A stretch of 64,000 nucleotides of DNA, from positions 248,001 to 312,000 of the forward strand of contig MBPM02000023.1 in the NCBI GenBank assembly GCA_001695595.3. Direction: 5' to 3'. Below the pieces are notes generated by a model. It saw nothing but the letters and a program-made list of their open reading frames with translations. It was not told the DNA's origin and did no database searches. This document shows positions 1-8,519 of the stretch, one piece after another. Every line of letters begins with the position of its first letter. Position 1 is the first letter of the stretch. This DNA comes from Plasmopara viticola. Taxonomy: Eukaryota > Oomycota > Peronosporomycetes > Peronosporales > Peronosporaceae. The position numbers and the translations under genes are program-made.

Positions 1-299
1 CCAATTTGGCGGCCTAAACCCGTTATGTGACCGCGTTGCAAGAAAACACGCAGCGCCAGAAAATCGTATCCACTGTATGTCAGACGGTAGCCATCGTATG
101 CGTTGCCGTCGTGCGCAATGAGCTTATTGCGAAGCAAATGCGACAGAATTTTTTGCACGCCGCCATGGCGTAACTTAGCAATGCTAGTAATCAACTCCAC
201 GGGCACCACCTCATGATTCTTCATTCCCATCTCAATGGCTGTGAGCACACGGAAGTGCTCTTTAGTCAGGTAGCGCATGGCAGTCACGTCGAGCTTCAT
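1..299 (-). CDS. RIOK2: RIO2 atypical protein kinase, N-terminal part (partial)
   Basis: Reading the minus strand from the ATG at 299-297 gives 99 open codons to the window edge, so the rest of the gene lies outside. The protein opens MKLDVTAMRYLTKEHFRVLT, then has a segment EMGMKNHEVVPVELI and HGGVQKILSHLL. This matches the N-terminal winged-helix domain of RIO2 kinases (pattern RYL/RYM..DDFRVLTAVEMGMKNHE..P). RIO2 is an atypical Ser/Thr kinase/ATPase needed for cytoplasmic maturation of the 40S ribosomal subunit. The kinase domain is not in this window. No frame break is seen. Assignment rests on family pattern recognition and is strong for this length. Confidence 0.9.
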   Translation of the reverse strand, partial: MKLDVTAMRYLTKEHFRVLTAIEMGMKNHEVVPVELITSIAKLRHGGVQKILSHLLRNKLIAHDGNAYDGYRLTYSGYDFLALRVFLQRGHITGLGRQI

Positions 300-377
300 G
301 GTGTCCAGCTATGTTCTACCCAGTCAAAATTTGAACAGTGCATGGTACATACCGGTAATTGTAGATTATACATATCT

Positions 378-453
378 CTCTTGTTGATTTATGCTACATA
401 TTACTCTTGTTGATTTATGCTACATTACACTCTTGTTGATTTATGCTTCTTCA
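378..453. repeat. 26-bp minisatellite, three copies
   Basis: The unit CTCTTGTTGATTTATGCTAC plus six bases occurs at 378-403, 404-429 and, with a changed end, 430-453. The array lies about 80 bp upstream of the RIO2 ATG, on the promoter side of that minus-strand gene. Confidence 0.85.
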
Positions 454-1072
454 CAAATCGAAAAGTCCGTTGCACCATGACCAAAATTTAACTTAACATG
501 AGTCTTCAAGACTTTTTCTACGAAAAGTTGGTTCGGTGCCAAATAGACAGCAAAGAGAGCTGTCAGTTTCCAAGTCCACAGTCAAGTAACACGTTCACCT
601 CTGAAAGTGGGTGTTTATGCATGTATCGTTGCACGGTTGACCTTATTATATAGTGAAGAAAGTGCCACTTTCCGTGCAAAATTAAAGAACAGAAAGTCGG
701 TGACAATTATAAACTTCACACCAGGTCATTCTTTTCCTTTTTGGCGAAATTGACAACAGCAGACATGAGCTCAATTTTGTGTTTTTCTTTCTCTAATGGT
801 CGGGAGCTCGATGGTGGGTGTCGGGACACCAAATCTAAGTATACATTAATGAAGTAATGAGATTCTGCAAGTTTCTGAGCCAAGGAGCGACGTATTTCTG
901 ATAAAAGAACGATCCAAGACACCTCTGTCTTGAGTGGACGATGTATTTATTTATTTATTAAAAACATCACCACTCAGACACTTTGAGCTCTTGTTAGTAG
1001 TTTCGATATTTTAAGATTAAGTGGCCCCAGCACATTTGGCAGTACCGCCAATTAAAGATTTAGGATGCCGGG

Positions 1073-1480
1073 ACTTACACGCTAAGACTTAGCTGTTTCT
1101 AGCGCGGTATATCATGAGCTATTTGACAATTCCCGGAAGCGAATTGCGTACCTCTCTTCGCACCAATGTATTTTGGTTAGTGGGCGTTCCAGTCTACCTA
1201 GCTATTTTTACACTCACTTCGGGTGCGGGCTTGCAGGATAGTCTCACTTTCTAGACGTGATTGCTCCGTCACTCTAGTGATCTGTCTCTGGCTACCTAAT
1301 CTAAGAGATTAAATTACCAAGACTCACGCGTTGGCACTAAGCTGTCTTTAGCGCGGGACAATGGTAGCTATTGAAGAGGTGTTCAGCCCACACAGCTGTT
1401 ACACACACAATTAAGTAAAGTAGTCTTACTTTCTGAATATGACTGCTCGTCCACCATTGTGGTATGTCTCCAGCTGCCCA
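1073..1480. repeat. diverged tandem duplication
   Basis: Two related blocks follow each other. The word pair TTAGCTGTTTCTAGCGCGG (near 1089) and TAAGCTGTCTTTAGCGCGGG (near 1338) marks their left parts. Similar tracts TAGTCTCACTTTCTAGACG (near 1239) and TAGTCTTACTTTCTGAATA (near 1421) mark their right parts. The offset falls from about 249 to about 182 bases, so one copy has lost about 67 bp. It may be old transposon or LTR sequence; no coding function is visible. Confidence 0.45.
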
Positions 1481-3037
1481 CTTTCGTACCAAGTGCCTCT
1501 CAGTCCTGGGTCGAGCTATTAATTACTCAAGCTACAGGGTTGGCTTCCGCCAAGAATTCGGGCGTACTAGCTGTGCTACGTCGACTAGTTGAACTGTCAT
1601 TTATCTTAATGGATAAGGCTCCTTTGTCAGTCACGGAGTCATTTGTGACGCCAAAAAAGTAAGCTCGTATCGCATTCCATTTGCTCCAAGCGAAGCTATG
1701 TTACTTTTAGCTTGTTATTTTCTACGGTTGTATTACCTGGTGTGTCTCGGGGATCTATGTTGCCTGCTTGTAGCGCTTGTTGTCGCACTTGGTACACTAT
1801 GTTGTGGCTTGCGGATCTATTAATCCACAATTCAAAGCTGTGATGGCAGCAGATACTGCCAGCAAGATTTGGCTACCCACTGGAAGGGGCTTACAAGATA
1901 ACGTCACGTCTGTCGTTGGGACTTTTCCTGTGAATAGTTCGCCATCCCATATCGATCTCGGCCAATACTTTCCCAGGCCATTTCTTTTAAGGTGGGGTCC
2001 GCAAAAAAGGAGTAGGAACAGATTTTGTTAAAGCCGTGTAGCGCAGAAATGAACGGCTGGTGCCTTAAAAGGTTGACGCACCGAGCTGTTTAGAGATCTT
2101 GCTCTTGAAGTCTTCGCATGTCCAGGACTTAGTCATGCTTGGCCATGTCGAGAGCAATAACAATTTTGATCAGTCAAATACGCATTTTTTATACCCAAGT
2201 ACAATTTTTTTATAGAATTTCGAGAGCCGTTCTATTTATCAGTAAAATCAAGGCTGACTTTCTTTAAACGATCAAACTATTTTGATAAACTGCATTTTCT
2301 ACGGTGGATAAAAGTTGTGATGCGCCAAAGTTAACCAAGACTCAAAATAAAATTAATATACCCCCCTTCATTTGGGAGTCCAGCCATCGGCTACTAGCTC
2401 CTCCTTCGATAGCTGACAAAATTTCGTTAGGTTTAATGGTAAATATCGACCACACACCCATCATTGGGCATAAAAATCTCCCCAGTAGGACGCCTGGCCC
2501 CTGCTGATGACCAACGTTTTTCTGGCTTGGAGAGCGCCGCTTCTGCAAGCGACTTTTTAAGCTTACAAGCATCACTAAAGCCCAGTTCGTTAACCAAATT
2601 GGAAACAGGCAGTGACAATGTGACCTATTTCCCTTAAAAAATCCCACTTAGCTTGGCATTGTTTGAGCTTATTTGGACCGGGCCTGAGTCAGCAGGTCTA
2701 CATTTATAAAATTTGGGGTTTTGCAGGACAAAAAACCACCCATTTACGACATTTCGAAGGAGGGAGCCTGTCTGTGGCTATGCTAGACATTCATATCACC
2801 TCTTCCGTCGTTTGAGCCTTAAATAAGAGCAATGTGGGTCAATTCTTATGCCATCCATAATTTTAGAAACTTGACTTGTTATTCAAATGGCGTACCAGTC
2901 ACGCTTCATGCAATATATGTTTCTTACTTGCAGGCAAGCTCTGGCGGATTTTAAAGCAACTACATCGTTTTATAAAACTAAACGATATGTTTTTTTATTA
3001 TTATACAAGTCATTTACCTATTAATTCATAAGAAAAC

Positions 3038-3106
3038 TCGAAGTGGGATCCGAACCCAAAATAATAAACCGATAATTTAGCAAATGATTGCCTGAAACTA
3101 TTCGAC
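3038..3106 (-). other. tRNA-like sequence, possibly a decayed Ser(GCU) tRNA
   Basis: On the minus strand a T-arm-like GGGTTCGGATCCC (stem GGG/CCC with loop similar to TTCGA) lies just before a 3' end CACTTCGAG. That end can pair with the start GTCGAAT of the same segment. An anticodon-loop-like TTGCTAA in the middle would give GCU. The D arm is poor and the arms are AT-rich, so a nuclear functional tRNA is unlikely. An organelle-derived (NUMT) or SINE-derived relic is more likely. A second TTCGAAT word at about 3137-3143 (minus) gives no closable cloverleaf. Confidence 0.3.
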
Positions 3107-3785
3107 CTGAATAAAATATATAGCTTCTTTGACAGAATTCGAACTTACAACCACAAAGCTCGTCGAATAAAAACTCTGCTCTTGGCAGCTCCTTAATCCG
3201 TTCTAAGGACATAAAAAACCTTTGAGTGTGAGCCTCGGTTTTTGCTCGACTTTTAGGGGAAGAAAAAGCAAGGGACAATTTACATATTTTAAGTTGTCAC
3301 CTTAGTGTTCCTCTCTTGATCCTTAATCAAGATGGAAGCTCTGACTTTCTTACCTATGCAGGTGAAGGTGCCAAGTTACACTCAACTTTAAGCACTACAC
3401 CTGATATTGTGCTACTTGACTCATCAAGCACAAACTTTGCTCGTGCAGCTCGTAAGCCTTGACGCACCAGTTTCTTAGCAGTAGAGAGAATTGCATCGCC
3501 ATAGGCTCATAGAAGCCGATAGGTCATCTAAACAATTTACGCTTGTCGGTAGATGAATGCAGGAAGCTAACGGAACCTTAGCAAGTGAATATGTAGTTAC
3601 TGCACCAAGTTGGGCGTGGGATTGACTGAAGAGGTGACGAGGTCTCCCAGCACCTTGCACAGAGTATGCTTGTAGAAAGTCATAATACTTTTTGGTGAAT
3701 GACCATTCACTCTCCACGATTTGAACGGATCGACGTGTGCAAAAGATTGCAATTCAATAATTGATAAGTACAATATTTTCTACTT

Positions 3786-4111
3786 CGGAAAAGGTTAGGG
3801 TGACGCCCTCCTTCCAAGCGCGGGGGCTAAATGCTCGCGCGCTTCGGGCAGGTGCTCTCGGGCATCTGCAGGTCTCTAACGAGTCTCACCCTCGACGCGA
3901 CGGTCTCCAGCACCAGGGCGCCACCTCTGCTCTTACCAAGTCAGAGCTAAACAAAAAAATGGAAGACCCTCACGACCTCGGTGCTGGCTGCACTGCCCGC
4001 CGAACGAGACCCGACGTATACGTACACCACTCTATGTCGTGGACTAGCCAGACTGAGCCTAGCACGTGCATAACTTGGCAACGCGATAACGTAATACATT
4101 ACATTACATTA
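3786..4111 (+). mobile_element. SINE-like element, copy 1
   Basis: About 326 bp beginning CGGAAAAGGTTAGGGTGACG and ending in a short (ATTAC)n run, GTAATACATTACATTACATT. It is highly similar along its whole length to the copies at 18714, 45758 (minus) and 46812. It shows no RNA polymerase III box I can recognise with confidence and no obvious target-site duplication. A frame of about 120 codons runs through it, but this is an effect of recent copies being similar and I do not call a gene. Confidence 0.85.
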
Positions 4112-4689
4112 GGAGCTACCATTTTGTAATAGCTCCTTCAAACGGAAGTTTGCTTTTGCCACAAAAATTTGGCTTGACATAGCAGGATATACCAGAAATA
4201 TCTTGGAAGCTAAACTATGCATGCTGCCAGGCAGATATGTGTGCTGCTCACCCCTCGAAGATCATCGTCAAATGCTTAAAATCGTCAAACATGTTGGCAA
4301 GCATTGGCCAGGTCATTTAACGAAAAGCATACGTTTGTAATCTGCCATAAACGAAATCAAAGCATAAAAGTTGTGAGCACTTTTCAAAATTTAATTCGAG
4401 GGGGAGATGTTCGACCCTCTTAAAAAATGACACTTAATTCAATAGATCGTAGTATCAAAATTGTGTATGCAGATTTCAAAGCTTCTCAATCGCGATACAG
4501 CCGCAACAGCCGCAGCATATTAAGTAAGCGCGTAGTATTAGCGCTTGCTGTGGCGCAAAAGCCAAAAAGCACTATTCAGATATCTACAAACTATAAAAAC
4601 TATGTTCATTTGTAGACACTGCGCTAATTAAATTGTATACAGCGACCAATTTTTGCAAAAAAATGAGTACATTGCACTTAAACCTCGTT
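4112..4689. other. non-coding gap
   Basis: AT-rich sequence between SINE copy 1 and the hAT relic. One open frame of 62 codons (4427-4615, plus) has no recognisable features. Nothing supportable is seen. Confidence 0.5.
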
Positions 4690-5367
4690 GTATTAAACTA
4701 AAACAATTCCAGCAGGGCACGCTGCTTCGCCTGGAACACGCCCTCCAGTGATATATGCATCATTGATGTGCGCATTCCATCCAAATTCCCATTTCAAGAC
4801 AGAGAAGTCGCTCTCGACCGATGTCGAAACACGGTTGCCAGACCGCCGCAGAATGAGCGAATATGTGCGAATCGGCCTTAGGCACAGACATAATCCTGGT
4901 TGAATGACATATTGGTGTCGTGCGGCGAGCGGACCTTGGCCGGAGCCGCGAAACTTTACCAGGTTACGGTGGTCCATTTAGATCTGATCGATGAGTTCGG
5001 GCGTCTAATTCATTGTAATGGCGAACGAGCCTTGATCCTTGATATGTGCGACGATCACATCGACGAAGAAGCGCAAGGATCCAGAAAATTCGAACCGAGT
5101 TCGAAGTCGTCTTCGTCATTCTCCATCTCATCATCAAACATCGTGATAAGCCTTGCGATCAGCGTGGGTGTGTGCTTCTCCTGTCGTACAATAAGCATTG
5201 ACCGTCGTTGCACAATCAAGAACGTGCATTTCACCGCGTCGATGGCCGGCAATAAAGAGAACGTGATGACCCACCACAAATGTGTCGGCGTCTGCTCGGG
5301 GCGGTGAAATGTCGTAAAGTCGACGATCTTGCGCCAATTGGCGCTGACGACCGGACTACAAGATCGG

Positions 5368-5436
5368 ATGCAGCAAACAACAAATTCGAAGAACCACGTT
5401 GTCGTCGTGGTTCTTCGGATTTGTTGTCCGCTGCAT
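5368..5436. repeat. inverted repeat (hairpin 1)
   Basis: Arms 5368-5398 and 5406-5436 are reverse complements over 31 bp with about three mismatches, separated by a 7-base loop. The innermost AGAACCACG/CGTGGTTCT is perfect. It lies inside the hAT-like relic, directly after the segment encoding NTMTGRHAGLVTL. Confidence 0.85.
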
Positions 5437-6006
5437 TCGACCATCAGAGTGACGAGACCTGCGTGGCGTCCAGTCATCGTGTTCTCGCCGCCCAACGACA
5501 TGCCTGTAGCACCATTTACTGTATAGCGCGTCGAGAAACTTGACCATTTTGCTGAACATTTGCATGCCGTGTGGCGATCGAACTCTCATATTGCGATGAG
5601 GTGTAAATCAAAAAGGCGATCGCGGAAGCAGACAAGCATGCGCAGGTCTGAAGACTAGCCATGGTGCGTGCTGCCAGCAACAAGGCCCAGACGGTGTCTT
5701 CGTCGAGCATATCGGCATTTCATGCAGGTTGGTGGCGACGAGGACGCGGATGTACTGGCCGACGACCAGATCATTAATGCCCGGCAACTCACTCGTCTTT
5801 GTGCAGGCTTTGGCATACCTGCTGTCTGCCGAAACGATATGCCTATGCTGACGTGGTCAATGGCCAAATCGAATCGCATGACCTCTTTTGATCGTGACGG
5901 TGTAGTGCGGCTCTTTCTTCCTTCTAAAACAGCTCAGCGCGTTGATCTTCTGCTTGCTTTTATGAGCGGTCTTATTGGCGGTGCCGACCACGTCGTCGTC
6001 GTCGTC

Positions 6007-6069
6007 GCTGCTGTCGCTGTTGAAGTTGTAGATCAATTTGTGGTCTACAACTTCAATAGCGACAGCAGC
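6007..6069. repeat. inverted repeat (hairpin 2)
   Basis: Arms 6007-6032 and 6044-6069 match as reverse complements at 25 of 26 positions, with an 11-base loop. The left arm begins GCTGCTGTCGCTGTTGAAGT. A (GTC)n run that would encode poly-Asp on the minus strand sits just to its left. Confidence 0.9.
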
Positions 6070-7041
6070 GTGGTCCCCAAAGAACAGGTCTCCAATGATC
6101 GAATCGACGATACTGGACTGGACGATGAATGTCAGCGTGTCGCTAGCGAGGTCCATGTGCCGATGCAACGTTATCTTTGCCGTCGAAGAAACGCTTCTTC
6201 TTCTCCTTCGAGGCTGCCTGGTATGCTCGCTCGACTCAGCGTGCTGTTCAGTAGGGTAACTGCGACTTTGATGAGGAAAGAACGGCTTGTTAATAAATTG
6301 ACGTCGGTCTGCGACTTCTGCTTGCGAGTTGAGCCCGCACGCATATCAACCGTGTCGCACCCATCGTGCAAGCAGAGCAGACCGTCACGTCGCCGTACAT
6401 ATCCAGTGACTCGATCTTAAGGGCATACTCGAGTTGATGAAGGCGTTGAAACGGCGTCTTCTTGGACGGCGTCAGCGGAACAACCGGAGTTAAAAAATTT
6501 GAAATGCAGGCATTGAAGGTCAGTGACGCCATTACAGTGCTTCCTGCAATAGCAGAGGAATCTTATCCTGTCCTTGATCATTTGCGCCATGCTTTTCATG
6601 TGGCATCATCAAAAACGACAAAGTCGCTTGATCAAGGTATGCCTCGCGCTCCAGACGCTCGTCTCCATGTACGGCACATCGACTGACTATACGACTGGTA
6701 CCAAAATGTTCTCTTAAAGTGCTAAGATTGTCACCAAACAGAACAAGCGAACGGAAAAACTCTTTCATCATACATTTTGCCTGTCGAATGGTGCGCCGCA
6801 GCCGCCGGCAATCAGGCACAAAAAAATTGCGCACTGCGGTCTGCGCGCGTTGTGTGCACGCGAAAAATAATAATTGGAAAGTCTTCTTTTGAAGACCCAG
6901 TAGGGATTCATGTGTAGATATTCTTAGGAAGTTTACAAACTTATGATGTAGAAGATATGCTTGTATATATACTAGATTCCCAAAAAATACAATACCACTA
7001 CTGTATCGAATATTTCTGTATACTTCATTCGGATACGTTTA

Positions 7042-8508
7042 ATGGCATCCAATCTACATAGCCAAATCATTTCTCGACTACCACTAATGCTACCGTCTCG
7101 CGTGTCGTCCTCTTTGCGCCGCTGCGCTTCTACGTCCAAGCGCAACAGCTTCGTTGACCGCTTGCGGAGTGAGCTGGCAGAAATTGAGGCCGCTGGCACT
7201 TACAAGCACGAGCGCGTGATTGCGTCCCCACAGGGTGCCAAGATTTCGGTAAACGGCGATGTTGTGCTCAACTTTTGCGCTAATAATTATCTTGGCCTCA
7301 GCAATCATCCAGCAGTAGAGAAGGCTGCGGCTGATACATTGAAAGAGCGTGGGTTCGGCCTCAGCTCTGTGCGCTTCATCTGTGGTACACAGGACATCCA
7401 CAAGCAGCTTGAAGACGCCATCTCGGCATTTCACGGTACGGAGGATACCATCCTGTACCCATCGTGCTTCGATGCCAATGCCGGGCTCTTTGAGGCCGTG
7501 CTTAATCAAGAAGACGCAATCCTTACCGACGAACTGAATCATGCCAGTATCATCGATGGGATTCGACTGTGCAAAGCTGAGCGTCATCGCTTTAAACACA
7601 TGGATATGAAGGATTTGGAGCAAAAGCTCCAGGACACGCAGCATTGCCGCACGCGGTTCATTGCAACCGATGGTGTCTTTAGCATGGACGGCGATGTCGC
7701 TCCGTTGCACGAGATTGCAGCGCTGGCGGAGAAGTACAATGCACAGCTCTTCCTTGACGAGTGCCACGCTACGGGCTTTTTCGGACCCACAGGACGTGGC
7801 AGTGACGAGTATTGTGGTATCTATGGTAAAGTGGATGTGATCAACTCGACTCTAGGAAAAGCTCTGGGTGGCAGCACGGGTGGCTACACGACTGGCCGCA
7901 AGGAGGTTATTGATATACTACGTCAGCGTGCTCGTCCATACCTCTTTTCCAACTCACTGGGTCCGTCAGTGGTTGGCGCCTCCCTCAAGGTCTTTGAAAT
8001 GCTCACCGAGTCGTCCGAGTTGGTTGAAAAGATTCGTGCTAACACGCACCACTTTCGCGATCGGATGACTGCCGCAGGGTTCACGCTCAAGGGATCTCGG
8101 TACGCAAGAATCAAAGAGATCGCGCTAGAATTAGTGATAGAAAACAATGGCTAATGTGCGATAATGTGGTCCTATCTGCAGTGATCATCCCATTGCGCCT
8201 GTGATGCTCGGAGATGCTCGACTTGCTTCTGAACTGGCTGACGATATGCTTAAACGCGGCATTTACGTCATTGGATTTAGCTATCCGGTGCGTAAACGCC
8301 TTCACGTGATTTAGTTAACCTCTAATGGCATCTGACGACTTTGCTCGTGTAGGTTGTGCCCAAAGGCCAGGCGCGTATTCGCGTGCAGCTTTCGGCTGCT
8401 CACAGCATTGAAGACGTTGACAAGGCGGTCGACGCCTTCATTGAGTGCGGCAAAGTGCGCGGAGTTATCGATCGGAACGCTGCGCGGCCTAGTTGCTCGA
8501 AGTTGTAG
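7042..8508 (+). CDS. GCAT: glycine C-acetyltransferase (2-amino-3-ketobutyrate CoA ligase), mitochondrial
   Basis: Three exons: 7042-8099, 8182-8287 and 8353-8508. The introns (8100-8181, 8288-8352) are GT-AG, and the exons join in phase to a 439-residue protein. It converts 2-amino-3-oxobutyrate and CoA to glycine and acetyl-CoA, the second step of threonine breakdown, and uses PLP. The fold-type I PLP signature [13 protein letters not shown] places the Schiff-base lysine at K273. [13 protein letters not shown] and [10 protein letters not shown] are typical of the alpha-oxoamine synthase family. The first ~35 residues are rich in Arg and Ser ([20 protein letters not shown]), fitting a mitochondrial targeting peptide. 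The exon 2-3 part ([28 protein letters not shown]) completes the domain. Its stop is 11 bp from that of the convergent PA/PDZ gene. Confidence 0.95.
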
Positions 8509-8519
8509 CGGTTGCAGGA

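Larger units (their letters stand above)
300..3785. other. mostly non-coding stretch upstream of RIOK2
   Basis: About 3.5 kb between the RIO2 start and the first SINE copy. It holds a 26-bp minisatellite (378-453), a diverged tandem duplication (about 1073-1480) and a tRNA-like relic (3038-3106), listed separately. Short open frames exist, for example 716-922 on the minus strand (68 codons from a GTG), but none has a recognisable domain, a convincing ATG start or splice context. I see no supportable gene here. The 716-922 frame is the least random-looking and could be a fragment of an old gene. Confidence 0.5.
4690..6834 (-). pseudogene. BED zinc-finger/hAT-like transposase relic
   Basis: The minus strand carries, in several different frames, the ordered pieces of an oomycete hAT-like transposase. 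At about 6290-6470 are an ALKIESLDMYGDV segment and a Cys/His-rich patch like the BED-type finger of that family. At about 6070-6130 is VDSIIGDLFFGD. At about 5720-5790 is a GQYIRVLVATNL segment. At about 5430-5600 are LDALYSKW and then NTMTGRHAGLVTL, resembling the catalytic-core D-G-x-x-N-M-T-G region. At about 4780-4820 is SVESDFSVLKWE, resembling the C-terminal dimerisation motif. The pieces are split by many stops and frame changes, and two inverted duplications interrupt them (5368-5436, 6007-6069). An additional open frame, 6532-6834, may be its 5' part or a neighbour. I saw no terminal inverted repeats. Family call is from memory of the motif order; confidence is moderate. Confidence 0.6.

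Noticed and set aside
3761..4129. 122-codon frame in SINE copy 1, similar to frames in copies 2, 3 and 4
   Set aside because: Similarity is explained by the element itself; the frame starts and ends at different places in each copy and has no protein-family pattern.
5668..6420. 250-codon open frame on the plus strand
   Set aside because: It runs antisense through the hAT-like relic, whose motifs are on the minus strand. Its composition (Arg/Val runs) follows from GTC repeats and hairpin 2.
7090..7767. 225-codon minus-strand open frame
   Set aside because: Antisense to glycine C-acetyltransferase.
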